64,000 bases of DNA from Marinibium conchae (GTDB lineage: Bacteria > Pseudomonadota > Gammaproteobacteria > Enterobacterales > Alteromonadaceae). Shown here piece by piece: positions 18,876-27,941 of the stretch (its first letter is position 1; each line of letters begins with the position of its first letter). The stretch spans positions 744,001 to 808,000 of the forward strand of contig NZ_JADNRN010000001.1 of assembly GCF_015595035.1 (NCBI RefSeq). The letters run 5' to 3'. The notes beneath the pieces were generated by a model. That model was not told the DNA's origin. It did not search any database and saw only the letters and a list, made by a program, of their open reading frames with translations. The position numbers and the translations under genes are program-made.

Positions 18876-19409
18876 ATGTCAGATAGTCAGGCAAAGATCA
18901 TTCGACACAAAATAACACGTTTGTTGTCTCGTCGTGAACACAGTGCCCACGAAATTCGTCAAAAACTGTTAGCCTTGAATAACGAACGCCCCTCTTTTAG
19001 GCAAGTAGCGAAAAACAAATCGCAGCAACAAACAGCAATCGATTCGAGCGAGCTCGACGCAGAAGCAGTCATCCAACCTGAGTTAGTTGACGAGATATTA
19101 ACTCAGTTTATCGAAAAAGATATACAAAGCGATTTTCGCTACGCAGAAGCCGTCGTTCGTGGAGCCTATCGCAAGGGTAAAGGCCCACTATTTATACAAC
19201 GTAGTTTGCAAGAACATGATATCGACTATGCCCTTGTGAAAGCGCTAATTGCTGAACATGATTTTGATTGGTTTGAACTGGCAAAAACGGTGCGCGAAAA
19301 GCGTTTTGGCTGGGAGCTCCCACAAGATTGGCAAGCAAAACAGAAACAGATGCGTTTTTTGCAATATCGCGGTTTCGAGCAGGAGCAAATCAAATACGCC
19401 TTTGAGTAG
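18876..19409 (+). CDS. recX: RecX regulator of RecA
   Basis: 177 residues. Three-helix repeats begin IIRHKITRLLSRREHSAHEI and include the typical DFRYAEAVVRGAYRKGKGP segment and a C-terminal RFLQYRGFEQEQIKYAF. RecX inhibits RecA filaments. An Asn/Gln/Ser-rich insert of about 35 residues (around 47-80) separates the first and second repeats. recX normally follows recA, but here recA is absent and a divergent FemAB-like gene occupies that side. alaS follows, as in many gammaproteobacteria. Confidence 0.92.
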   Translation: MSDSQAKIIRHKITRLLSRREHSAHEIRQKLLALNNERPSFRQVAKNKSQQQTAIDSSELDAEAVIQPELVDEILTQFIEKDIQSDFRYAEAVVRGAYRKGKGPLFIQRSLQEHDIDYALVKALIAEHDFDWFELAKTVREKRFGWELPQDWQAKQKQMRFLQYRGFEQEQIKYAFE

Positions 19410-19506
19410 CTTTACGCTTAACAAAGCCCCACTTAACATGATATCTTCAAACAATTATTAAAAAACATCGATATAGCATATCCACCCCGCAGACTTAGGA
19501 ACATTA

Positions 19507-22098
19507 ATGACACGCTCTACTGCTGATATTCGCCGCACATTTTTAGAATTTTTTCAAAAACAACAACACCAGATAGTCTCTAGCTCATCACTGGTACCGC
19601 ATGATGATCCAACACTGTTGTTCACAAACGCGGGCATGAATCAATTCAAAGATGTATTTCTTGGCGCTGAACAACGAAACTATACTCGAGCAGTGTCCTC
19701 CCAGCGTTGCGTGAGAGCTGGAGGAAAACATAACGACCTCGAAAATGTGGGCTATACCGCACGTCATCACACTTTTTTTGAAATGCTAGGTAATTTTAGT
19801 TTCGGTGATTATTTTAAAGAACAAGCCATAAAGTTTGCATGGCAATTTTTAACTGAAGAGCTAGGTTTAGAAAAAGAGAAGCTACTTGTTACCGTCTATC
19901 ATGATGATGATGAAGCTTTCAATATTTGGGAAAACCAAATTGGTTTGCCCGCTGACAGGATTATTCGAATTTCTACGTCGGATAACTTTTGGTCAATGGG
20001 TGACACAGGTCCTTGCGGTCCTTGTTCTGAAATATTTTATGACCACGGCGAACATATTTGGGGTGGTAAGCCCGGCACAGCCGAGGAAGATGGTGATCGA
20101 TTTATCGAAATCTGGAACTTGGTATTCATGCAATATAATCGACAAGCTAATGGCGATATGTTGCCTTTGCCTAAACCGTCGATCGATACAGGCATGGGTT
20201 TAGAACGTGTATCAGCGATTCTACAAAACGTGCACAGCAACTACGAGATAGACCTATTTCAGAGCCTTATCAAGTCGGCAGCAGACATTGTCGGCACTAC
20301 CGATCTTGAACACAAATCTTTGCGCGTGATTGCCGATCATATTCGCTCTTGTAGCTTTTTAGTGTGCGATGGTGTGATGCCGTCAAATGAAGGGCGAGGC
20401 TACGTTCTGCGTCGAATTATTCGCCGAGCTGTGCGCCACGGATACAAAATGGGTGCGAGCGATATCTTTTTCTTCAAATTATTGCAAACCCTGGTTGACG
20501 AAATGGGGGAAGCTTACCCTGAGCTGGTTCAACAACAAGCAGTTATTGAGAAAGTATTGAAAGTTGAGGAGGAACAGTTTTCTAAAACCTTAGCTCGTGG
20601 TATGACGATCTTAAACGATGCGCTGGCTGAGCTAAGTGGAAAAGAAATTCCGGGCGAACTGGTTTTTAAGCTTTACGATACTTATGGTTTCCCTGCAGAT
20701 TTAACGGCTGATGTGGCACGCGAGCAAGACTTTAGTATCGACGAAGCGGGTTTTGAAGCGGCGATGGCTGCTCAGAAGGCTTTATCGCAATCAGCAAGTA
20801 AATTTGGCGCAGACTATGCGAATGTTTTAAGCGTTGATGAGCAAACTAGCTTTACTGGATACGACCTTACAACCGGACGTGCCGAAGTGGTAGCTCTAAT
20901 AAAGGATAATGAGCAAGCAAGTAGGGCAAGCGGCAGTGCAATCGTTGTGTTAAATGAAACACCTTTCTATGCTGAATCCGGTGGACAGGTTGGCGATACA
21001 GGTCTAATAAGCACAAAAGACGCCAGCGCCAAAGTTATTGATACAGTAAAGCTAGGTCAAGCTTTTGCCCATCATGTACAAATAGAAGGCGAACTAGCGC
21101 TTGGAGATAGCGTTGAACTCACCGTGGATAGAACTCGACGTGACCGAATTAAAGCCAATCACAGTGCAACTCATCTATTACATGCAGCGCTGCGAGAATT
21201 ACTGGGGGAGCACGTTACCCAAAAAGGTTCACTTGTAGATGCCGAAAAGCTTCGTTTTGATTTTTCTCATTTTGAGCCGATTTCCGCCGAGCAATTGCTT
21301 GAGATTGAAAATAGAGTCAATGCTGAAATTCGCTTAAATCATGCCTTAAGCACAAAGCTAATGGAGCTTGATGAAGCTAAAGCGTCGGGAGCGATGGCCT
21401 TGTTTGGAGAAAAGTACGATGAAAAAGTACGCGTGGTGCAAATGGGCTCATTTTCTACAGAGCTTTGCGGTGGTACCCATGTTGCTAGGACTGGCGATAT
21501 AGGCCTGTTCAAAATTACAACGGAAGGTGGAATTGCATCGGGTGTTCGACGTATTGAAGCTACCACTGGTCAAAGCGCTCAAGACTACATCAATAATGAG
21601 TCACAACTATTGTTCGACATCGCGTCTTTGGTGAAATCCGACAAAGCCTCAGTTGCTGACAAAGTATCATCAGCCCTACAGCAGCTTAAACAGGCTGAAA
21701 AAGAACTGGCTCAGTTGAAACAATCAATGGCTGGGCAAAAGGGGAAAGACCTGTTAGCTAATGTTACAGACGTAAACGGGGTAAAACTCCTAGTCGCGAA
21801 ACTAGAAGGTGTTGAGGCAAAATCCTTGCGCGGAATGATGGATGATTTAAAAAATCAGTTGCAGTCGGGCGTCGTTGCCTTGGGGCTCGAAAGTAATGGA
21901 AAAGTAAACTTGATTGCGGGGGTCACCAAAGATCTCATTTCTAAGGTAAAAGCGGGTGACTTAGTCAATCACATGGCTGGTCAAGTAGGTGGAAAGGGCG
22001 GTGGCCGGCCAGATATGGCCCAAGCTGGGGGCTCACAGCCGGAAAACCTCCAAAAGGCACTTGATTCTGTTCAAAGTTGGCTCGAAAATAGCATATAG
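19507..22098 (+). CDS. alaS: Alanyl-tRNA synthetase
   Basis: 863 residues, full length. The N-terminal class II catalytic core starts with [18 protein letters not shown] and has [15 protein letters not shown]. The editing domain carries the zinc motif HSATH (about residue 551) and CGGTH (about residue 653). The C-terminal C-Ala domain ends with [15 protein letters not shown]. It charges tRNA-Ala and clears mis-acylated Ser and Gly. Conserved order recX-alaS-csrA. Confidence 0.98.
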   Translation: MTRSTADIRRTFLEFFQKQQHQIVSSSSLVPHDDPTLLFTNAGMNQFKDVFLGAEQRNYTRAVSSQRCVRAGGKHNDLENVGYTARHHTFFEMLGNFSFGDYFKEQAIKFAWQFLTEELGLEKEKLLVTVYHDDDEAFNIWENQIGLPADRIIRISTSDNFWSMGDTGPCGPCSEIFYDHGEHIWGGKPGTAEEDGDRFIEIWNLVFMQYNRQANGDMLPLPKPSIDTGMGLERVSAILQNVHSNYEIDLFQSLIKSAADIVGTTDLEHKSLRVIADHIRSCSFLVCDGVMPSNEGRGYVLRRIIRRAVRHGYKMGASDIFFFKLLQTLVDEMGEAYPELVQQQAVIEKVLKVEEEQFSKTLARGMTILNDALAELSGKEIPGELVFKLYDTYGFPADLTADVAREQDFSIDEAGFEAAMAAQKALSQSASKFGADYANVLSVDEQTSFTGYDLTTGRAEVVALIKDNEQASRASGSAIVVLNETPFYAESGGQVGDTGLISTKDASAKVIDTVKLGQAFAHHVQIEGELALGDSVELTVDRTRRDRIKANHSATHLLHAALRELLGEHVTQKGSLVDAEKLRFDFSHFEPISAEQLLEIENRVNAEIRLNHALSTKLMELDEAKASGAMALFGEKYDEKVRVVQMGSFSTELCGGTHVARTGDIGLFKITTEGGIASGVRRIEATTGQSAQDYINNESQLLFDIASLVKSDKASVADKVSSALQQLKQAEKELAQLKQSMAGQKGKDLLANVTDVNGVKLLVAKLEGVEAKSLRGMMDDLKNQLQSGVVALGLESNGKVNLIAGVTKDLISKVKAGDLVNHMAGQVGGKGGGRPDMAQAGGSQPENLQKALDSVQSWLENSI

Positions 22099-22349
22099 AA
22101 TCCTGTTGGAAAAATGTGAACAAAATGAGTGGGATAAACGTCAGGAATTTGACTGTTGTTTGCTTATTGTACAAATATTTATATTTTTCTTGGCGTAAAT
22201 CAATAATTTGAAGTATATTAAAAATTCAATGTTGGCCAATGTCGTACAAGATAAATCACAAGGTGCATACATCCATTGTTATTGTGGAAGCGCGTTTGTA
22301 AAACAGATATCGATACATTGATTGGACCAAATTTATAAGGAGCGACAAA

Positions 22350-22544
22350 ATGCTTATCTTGACTAGACGTGTAGGGGAAACTTTAATGGTAGGTGACAAC
22401 GTCACCGTGACTGTTTTAGGCGTCAAAGGAAATCAAGTTAGAATCGGAGTGAATGCGCCGAAGGAAGTTTCAGTTCACAGGGAAGAGATTTACATGAGAA
22501 TTCAAGCTGAAAAAGGTAATCAGGTTTCGCCTGGTAATTCTTAA
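22350..22544 (+). CDS. csrA: CsrA carbon storage regulator
   Basis: 64 residues with the full CsrA signature: [16 protein letters not shown], the [11 protein letters not shown] strand, and [13 protein letters not shown], whose arginine contacts GGA-containing mRNA leaders. It is an RNA-binding post-transcriptional regulator. A strong ribosome-binding site (AAGGAG) lies eight bases before the ATG. A 251-base leader separates it from alaS, enough for its own promoters. It ends at an intrinsic terminator and is followed by tRNA-Ser and tRNA-Arg genes, as in E. coli. Confidence 0.98.
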   Translation: MLILTRRVGETLMVGDNVTVTVLGVKGNQVRIGVNAPKEVSVHREEIYMRIQAEKGNQVSPGNS

Positions 22545-22596
22545 TCAACTTTACACGACTCATTATTTGCTAGTGCAATTCATGCTAGCAAACACA

Positions 22597-22624
22597 AAAA
22601 AACTCGGTTTATTCTGAGTTTTTT
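22597..22624 (+). terminator. Intrinsic terminator after csrA
   Basis: The stem AAAAAACTC / GAGTTTTTT is extended by G-U and G-C closing pairs around a TTTATT loop. A second hairpin (TTTGCTAG / CTAGCAAA, 22566-22592) precedes it. Confidence 0.75.
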
Positions 22625-22751
22625 GCTTTAGGAAGGCTGGATGTTACTCGCTATTGGTCAAAAAACTGACAAACAGCAAATAATAGTGAATTAGTTGCCA
22701 AAAAAGCATTGACTTATAGCACTGATTCAGTAAACTTCCGCCCCACATTTA

Positions 22752-22844
22752 GGAGAGGTGGCCGAGTGGCTGAAGGCGCTCCCCTGCTAAGGGAGTATAG
22801 GGTTTGTAGCCCTATCGAGGGTTCGAATCCCTCTCTCTCCGCCA
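22752..22844 (+). tRNA. tRNA-Ser (anticodon GCU)
   Basis: A 93-base tRNA with encoded CCA. The acceptor GGAGAGG pairs with TCTCTCC; the anticodon stem CTCCC/GGGAG surrounds loop CTGCTAA with anticodon GCT. A long variable arm (GTATAGGGTTTGTAGCCCTA region) is typical of class II tRNA-Ser, and the T loop TTCGAAT is present. It decodes AGC/AGU. Confidence 0.97.
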
Positions 22845-22922
22845 TTTATTTGCTGACTCAATTAGCATAGTAAATGTGACTAAATGTAGAACGCCTTATT
22901 AGGCGTTCAAAAGCAAAACAAC

Positions 22923-22999
22923 GCGCATGTAGCTCAGCTGGATAGAGTACCTGGCTACGAACCAGGCGGTCGGAGGTTCGAATCCTTCCATGCGCGCCA
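22923..22999 (+). tRNA. tRNA-Arg (anticodon ACG), copy 1
   Basis: A 77-base tRNA with CCA. The acceptor GCGCATG pairs with CATGCGC; the anticodon stem CCTGG/CCAGG holds loop CTACGAA with anticodon ACG, whose A34 is expected to become inosine. It is identical in sequence to the copy at 23072-23148. Confidence 0.97.
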
Positions 23000-23071
23000 T
23001 ATTGAATAGGCAAAATGCTTGTCATTTTGCTAACAAGTTCGGAACAAGATAGTTCCACTAAAGTTTACCAC

Positions 23072-23148
23072 GCGCATGTAGCTCAGCTGGATAGAGTACC
23101 TGGCTACGAACCAGGCGGTCGGAGGTTCGAATCCTTCCATGCGCGCCA
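23072..23148 (+). tRNA. tRNA-Arg (anticodon ACG), copy 2
   Basis: An exact duplicate of the copy at 22923-22999, 72 bases downstream, including one extra identical base before the acceptor stem. The intervening spacer does not repeat. The pair matches the argVYZQ-type tandem arrays next to csrA in other gammaproteobacteria. Confidence 0.97.
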
Positions 23149-23182
23149 TATCACGTTAAAGCTCCAAAGCTGAAAACGATAG

Positions 23183-23216
23183 AATGCCCACTGAGAAATC
23201 AGCGGGCATTTTTTTT
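23183..23216 (+). terminator. Intrinsic terminator of the tRNA unit
   Basis: The 12-base stem AATGCCCACTGA / TCAGCGGGCATT has one A-C mismatch and a GAAA tetraloop, followed by a run of eight T. It closes the tRNA-Ser/Arg transcription unit. Confidence 0.9.
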
Positions 23217-23440
23217 AGCGCCATTTTCCGCCTGCTTGTACCAAGTCTTGATAACAGGTTTGGGTGATGCTTTTGTTAAAAATTCGTAAAAATTGAATAA
23301 TAATAGGACAATCATCCTTCAAAGTGCATATTTATAGTGATCTTATGCAAGCTTAAGATGGTTTTCGATTGTATTTTTTGCGTCTCCGTGCTATTTATCT
23401 GTGCCTGAAATTTTGGGGCGTAACAGTTTATGGAGAATGT

Positions 23441-23698
23441 ATGGCTGAGCAGTTAATGGAAGCAGGTGTTTTACTTGCCGTTGGTATGTCGGTTGTGTTT
23501 GCTTTTCTTACACTACTGATTGCTGGTATTCATCTTATTGCTTGGTTTGAAAGAGCCTTCCCAAGTCCGATTGAGACCCCAAGTACTAGGCCAAGACAAG
23601 AGCCCAAGCAAAAAAACGACATCACTGAAGTGAGTCCGCAAATCGCTGCCGCAATAAGCGCTGCGGTGAGCACACACCGCAAATCAACTTCGAAATAA
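23441..23698 (+). CDS. oadG: Oxaloacetate decarboxylase gamma subunit
   Basis: 85 residues from the ATG at 23441, which has GGAG five bases upstream; a longer in-frame start at 23369 has no such site. One N-terminal membrane helix ([20 protein letters not shown]) is followed by a short cytoplasmic tail ending in [17 protein letters not shown], typical of OadG. It assembles the alpha and beta subunits of the sodium pump. It is the first gene of oadGAB. Confidence 0.93.
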   Translation: MAEQLMEAGVLLAVGMSVVFAFLTLLIAGIHLIAWFERAFPSPIETPSTRPRQEPKQKNDITEVSPQIAAAISAAVSTHRKSTSK

Positions 23699-23711
23699 TA
23701 GGGAAGCTTTT

Positions 23712-25511
23712 ATGTCCAAATCATTAGGAATTACCGAATTGGTCCTTCGCGACGCGCATCAATCTTTACTCGCAACAAGAATGCGCCTTGCGGACATGCT
23801 TCCCATTGCTGAGAAGCTCGACAACGTGGGTTATTGGTCTGTTGAGTCATGGGGTGGTGCTACCTTTGATTCATGCATACGCTATCTGGGCGAAGACCCC
23901 TGGGAGCGTATCAGAGCATTGAAAAAAGCGATGCCTAAAACCAAGCAACAAATGTTACTCCGTGGTCAGAATTTACTGGGTTATCGTCACTATGCCGATG
24001 ACGTTGTTGAGAAGTTCGTTGAGCGTGCCCACGTCAATGGCGTTGACGTGTTTAGAATTTTTGATGCTATGAATGATGTTCGCAATCTTGAGACTGCGGT
24101 TAAATCAGCGATCAAAGTAGGTGCGCATGCGCAAGGCACTATTTCTTACACAGTGAGTCCTGTGCATAATCTGCAGCTTTGGTTAGATATGGCTAAAAAG
24201 CTTGAGGATATGGGTGTTCACTCTATTTGCATCAAGGATATGGCTGGCTTGTTGAAGCCCTACGATTGTGAAGAACTGATTCACGGTTTGAAAAACACTG
24301 TCGAGGTGCCAATTGCTATGCAATGTCATGCCACGACCGGCCTCAGTACGGCGACTTATCAAAAAGCTGTCGACGCTGGCATAGATATGCTAGATACCGC
24401 TGTGTCGTCAATGAGCATGACGTATGGGCACACAGCAACAGAAACCATGGTATCGATAGTAGAGGGAACTGAGCGCGATACAGGCCTTGATATCGAAGCT
24501 TTGGCCGATATAAGCGCCTACTTTAGGGATGTCCGCAAAAAATATGCACAATTTGAAGGATCGCTAAAAGGTGTTGATGCACGAATCCTGATTGCCCAAG
24601 TGCCTGGTGGAATGTTGACTAATATGGAAAGCCAACTGAAAGAACAGGGCGCTGAAGATAAATTTGACGAAGTGCTCAAGGAAATTCCTCGCGTGCGTGA
24701 AGATCTTGGCTTTATTCCTTTGGTTACACCAACATCTCAAATAGTGGGTACTCAGGCCGTATTAAACGTGCTCACTGGCGAACGTTATAAGAGTATAACT
24801 AAGGAAACTGCTGGTGTGCTAAAAGGCGAATATGGCGCAACCGCAGCACCGGTGAACCAAGAGCTACAGCAACGTGTCTTAGAGGGCAATGAGCCTATTT
24901 CTTGCCGACCCGCCGACGTATTAGAGCCTGAACTTCACAAATTAGAAGCTGAGTTGGATGAAATTGCGAAGCAGAAGTCTTTACGAATTGCCGAAGATAA
25001 AGTTGATGACGTGCTTACTTATGCCTTATTTCCTCAGATTGGCATGAAATTTATCGAAAATCGTGATAATCCAGGGGCCTTTGAACCGGCACCCGCCGAC
25101 CCGTCTGATATTGTTGATGCTTCTGACTCTGTCGCAATTGCTGGCGACTCAAAAGCTTATCAGGTAAAAGTCGAAGGTAAGTTATATCATGTTGAAGTCG
25201 CTGAAAATGGTGAAGTGAGTCACATATCATCGTCATCAAACAACAAGTCCCACTCAGGCAGCTCTGCAGCAGGTGATGCGTCCGCGGTCAGCGCAAATGC
25301 TACGGATATTGCTGCGCCATTGTCAGGAAACATTTTTAAAACCATCGTTAGAGTCGGTGAGCAAGTCAATGAAGGTGATACTATCCTCATACTTGAAGCG
25401 ATGAAAATGGAGACTGAAGTCAGAAGTTCCGTTTCTGGTATCGTCCAAGACTTACTCGTTAGCGAAGGTGACGCAGTTCAGGCCGGGCAAACAATGATGG
25501 TAATTGGGTAG
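23712..25511 (+). CDS. oadA: Oxaloacetate decarboxylase alpha subunit (biotin carrier and carboxyltransferase)
   Basis: 599 residues. The N-terminal carboxyltransferase TIM barrel opens [19 protein letters not shown] with the metal-binding RDAHQ motif and QCHATTG; a conserved PYC-type region follows. A Ser/Ala-rich linker (about 500-535) leads to the C-terminal biotinyl domain with the biotin lysine near residue 564 in EAMKMETEV. It transfers CO2 from oxaloacetate to biotin; decarboxylation on OadB then drives Na+ export. It lies 13 bases after oadG and 4 before oadB. Confidence 0.97.
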   Translation: MSKSLGITELVLRDAHQSLLATRMRLADMLPIAEKLDNVGYWSVESWGGATFDSCIRYLGEDPWERIRALKKAMPKTKQQMLLRGQNLLGYRHYADDVVEKFVERAHVNGVDVFRIFDAMNDVRNLETAVKSAIKVGAHAQGTISYTVSPVHNLQLWLDMAKKLEDMGVHSICIKDMAGLLKPYDCEELIHGLKNTVEVPIAMQCHATTGLSTATYQKAVDAGIDMLDTAVSSMSMTYGHTATETMVSIVEGTERDTGLDIEALADISAYFRDVRKKYAQFEGSLKGVDARILIAQVPGGMLTNMESQLKEQGAEDKFDEVLKEIPRVREDLGFIPLVTPTSQIVGTQAVLNVLTGERYKSITKETAGVLKGEYGATAAPVNQELQQRVLEGNEPISCRPADVLEPELHKLEAELDEIAKQKSLRIAEDKVDDVLTYALFPQIGMKFIENRDNPGAFEPAPADPSDIVDASDSVAIAGDSKAYQVKVEGKLYHVEVAENGEVSHISSSSNNKSHSGSSAAGDASAVSANATDIAAPLSGNIFKTIVRVGEQVNEGDTILILEAMKMETEVRSSVSGIVQDLLVSEGDAVQAGQTMMVIG

Positions 25512-25515
25512 GAAC

Positions 25516-26649
25516 ATGGAAAAGTTATTGATTCTTTGGGAAAGCACTGCCATACCTCACTTTGAGATTAAGCAAATTATCATGATGCTAGTGGGCTTCG
25601 CTTTGCTCTACTTAGCGATTGTTCGAAAGTTTGAACCCTTATTACTATTGCCTATAGGTTTCGGCGCTTTGCTCACCAATATACCACTTGCTGGATTTAG
25701 TGAAGCAGGCGGCTTACTGCACTATATCTATTATATTGGGGTCGACACCGGCGTATTCCCGCTGCTTATTTTTATGGGTGTCGGGGCAATGACCGACTTC
25801 AGTGCTCTGATTGCAAACCCACGAATGTTGCTTCTTGGGGCTGCAGCGCAATTTGGCATCTTCGCTACCTTGTTCGGAGCAATATTGTTAAACGGATTAT
25901 CGTTTTTTGACTTCAGCTTACAAGATGCATCGGCCATCGCAATTATTGGCGGCGCTGATGGTCCAACTGCCATATTTTTGGCATCTAAATTAGCGCCGGA
26001 GTTACTGGGAGCAATTGCAGTTGCCGCATATTCCTATATGGCATTAGTGCCGATCATTCAACCTCCTATTATGAAAGCACTAACAACAGCTGAAGAGCGT
26101 AAGTTGCCGATGGCGCAGTTGCGGGTTGTGTCAAAGAAGGAGAAGATACTATTTCCTCTAGCAGTATTGCTAATGACACTTATCTTTTTGCCATCAGCCA
26201 CGCCATTAGTCGGCATGTTTTGCTTCGGTAACCTTCTCAAAGAATGCGGTGTTGTTGACCGTTTAAGTAATACTGCGCAAAATGAGTTGATTAATATCGT
26301 CACCATTTTCCTTGGTTTGGCGGTTGGATCTAAATTAAGTGCTGACGCCTTTCTCACTGCAGAAACATTAGGTATTTTAGCCCTAGGTGCCGTTGCGTTT
26401 TCTATCGGAACGGCCGCCGGTGTTATGATGGCTAAGCTAATGAACAAGCTCAGCAAGGATAATATAAACCCCTTAATTGGTGCTGCAGGCGTATCTGCTG
26501 TGCCAATGGCTGCAAGAGTAGTGAACAAGGTTGGCTTAGAGTCTAATCCCCACAACTTCCTGCTTATGCATGCTATGGGCCCTAACGTTGCTGGTGTATT
26601 GGGTTCGGCTGTTGCCGCAGGTATATTGCTTGCCTTGGTTGGTCCCTAA
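25516..26649 (+). CDS. oadB: Oxaloacetate decarboxylase beta subunit (Na+ pump membrane subunit)
   Basis: 377 residues from the ATG at 25516 ([16 protein letters not shown]); the TTG at 25504 would overlap oadA and is disfavoured. It is highly hydrophobic with about nine membrane segments. Conserved features are [15 protein letters not shown], the re-entrant [14 protein letters not shown] aspartate region, and the C-terminal [17 protein letters not shown]. It decarboxylates carboxybiotin and exports sodium ions, linking pyruvate/oxaloacetate metabolism to the sodium motive force expected in a marine bacterium. Confidence 0.97.
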   Translation: MEKLLILWESTAIPHFEIKQIIMMLVGFALLYLAIVRKFEPLLLLPIGFGALLTNIPLAGFSEAGGLLHYIYYIGVDTGVFPLLIFMGVGAMTDFSALIANPRMLLLGAAAQFGIFATLFGAILLNGLSFFDFSLQDASAIAIIGGADGPTAIFLASKLAPELLGAIAVAAYSYMALVPIIQPPIMKALTTAEERKLPMAQLRVVSKKEKILFPLAVLLMTLIFLPSATPLVGMFCFGNLLKECGVVDRLSNTAQNELINIVTIFLGLAVGSKLSADAFLTAETLGILALGAVAFSIGTAAGVMMAKLMNKLSKDNINPLIGAAGVSAVPMAARVVNKVGLESNPHNFLLMHAMGPNVAGVLGSAVAAGILLALVGP

Positions 26650-26662
26650 GCTAAATTATCCT

Positions 26663-26698
26663 AGGCTGTTGCATTAGAAGCTCGATTTGCAATAGCCT
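26663..26698 (+). other. Hairpin downstream of oadB
   Basis: Arms AGGCTGTTGCA and TGCAATAGCCT pair with one G-U wobble around a 14-base loop, 13 bases after the oadB stop. There is no T tract, so it could be a transcript-stabilising hairpin or a factor-dependent end rather than a classical terminator. Confidence 0.45.
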
Positions 26699-26858
26699 TC
26701 GCTACTCTCTCGATATTCTCGACATACTCAAGCAGTTAGCTTTTCTTGTTGGTCTGCTTCTTGCTAATTACTCAAAAATAGCGTTTCTCCGTCAATAAAT
26801 TGATGCTTAGGCACCGTATTGACTTTGGGGAAGCCGGTAGGTTTTTGAGGACTAGCAA

Positions 26859-27923
26859 ATGAACAATATAAAACACAAACTAAGTGCATTATCGGTTGCG
26901 ATTTCAACGGCTGTCTTAATGTCTGGATGCAGTTCGTTGCCCTTCGTAGATGAAGCTAAGACTGACTCCGCTCAACTTTCTCAAAGCGAACAAGCCCGAA
27001 GTACTCAATCGATACAAACAGAAATAGACGACTTTAAGACAATGAAGCCGAGTTTGTCTCGCTTGGTTGCATTAGAGGCGGATTTAAGCTTTTTGTTGGA
27101 GGAAATGAGTCGTTTTAATGAACAAAACCCCATCATGTATGACACTGCTGCCGCAACTACTCCACAACAGGTACCTCAAGCGCAATCAACGATCGTATTT
27201 ACTGAAAATGGACGACAAGAAATTGCCGCTGAAAAACTAGTAGATGGTTGGGCAGACACACAAAGCGGAATAGGCGGTAAATGGCAAACAAAATCACCCG
27301 ACTTAAAAACTGAGATGGACACATTAGGGCTTACTCAGCGCACCAGACCTACGAACAAGGTTGCGGTGAATACTCAAACTGCAAGTAGGCAAGGCGTGAG
27401 CCAATCTAAATTTTCTGGTAACAGTCAAGTCGAAGTTGCTGCTGTCGCTCCAATTATGCAGGTTAACAGTGCGCCGGGACCAAGTATAGCAGCGTCAAGG
27501 CCGTCTCAGCTGCGACAGCCAGATAGGGTAGCGATAACAAATAATATCGCTGAACGCAGCCCGAAAGCGGTAACGCTATCGAAATTCTCGACTATGACCA
27601 GTCCTGATCAAATAGTCGGAGATGTAAATAATTGCAGCGAGTGGAAGGTCGATGCTACAAGAACCTATTCCCTTCACCTCGCCTCTTTTACAACCAGAGC
27701 TGCTGCTGAGAATGGCTGGAATGAGCTAGAAAAGAAGTATGCCGACACATGGTGTGATACACCTGCAACGCTAGCTAAGGTAGTGGTTAAAGGTAGAGAA
27801 TACCTTAGTTTGCGGGTAGGCGCTTATGCCTCTCGAGACAAGGTTTTAGCGTTATGCTCGCTAATTAAACAACGCGGTGACTATTGTGCAGTTAGCACAG
27901 CCACTGGCGAACGTATTCAATAA
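26859..27923 (+). CDS. SPOR-domain lipoprotein at head of usher-like cluster
   Basis: 354 residues. A lipoprotein signal (VLMSGC, lipid-attached Cys near residue 24) is followed by a coiled-coil-like segment (about 45-90), a long Ser/Thr/Gln-rich disordered middle, and a C-terminal SPOR-type module (YSLHLASFTTRAAAENGW ... YLSLRVGAYASRDKV). SPOR domains bind glycan strands stripped of stem peptides at division septa. Cysteines in the SPOR region could form a disulfide. The gene precedes the usher-like gene by 18 bases. I infer an envelope anchor for that system; no specific family name is recognised. Confidence 0.75.
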   Translation: MNNIKHKLSALSVAISTAVLMSGCSSLPFVDEAKTDSAQLSQSEQARSTQSIQTEIDDFKTMKPSLSRLVALEADLSFLLEEMSRFNEQNPIMYDTAAATTPQQVPQAQSTIVFTENGRQEIAAEKLVDGWADTQSGIGGKWQTKSPDLKTEMDTLGLTQRTRPTNKVAVNTQTASRQGVSQSKFSGNSQVEVAAVAPIMQVNSAPGPSIAASRPSQLRQPDRVAITNNIAERSPKAVTLSKFSTMTSPDQIVGDVNNCSEWKVDATRTYSLHLASFTTRAAAENGWNELEKKYADTWCDTPATLAKVVVKGREYLSLRVGAYASRDKVLALCSLIKQRGDYCAVSTATGERIQ

Positions 27924-27941
27924 GCTTATTGAGACAATATC

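Noticed and set aside
22858..23058. Minus-strand ORF of 66 codons
   Set aside because: It runs antisense through the first tRNA-Arg gene and has no recognisable protein features.
22923..23148. Two identical 77-base repeats that could suggest a CRISPR or mobile repeat
   Set aside because: Both are complete tRNA-Arg genes.
26058..26555. 165-codon antisense ORF within oadB
   Set aside because: Antisense of a strongly conserved membrane protein; its composition reflects the complementary hydrophobic codons.
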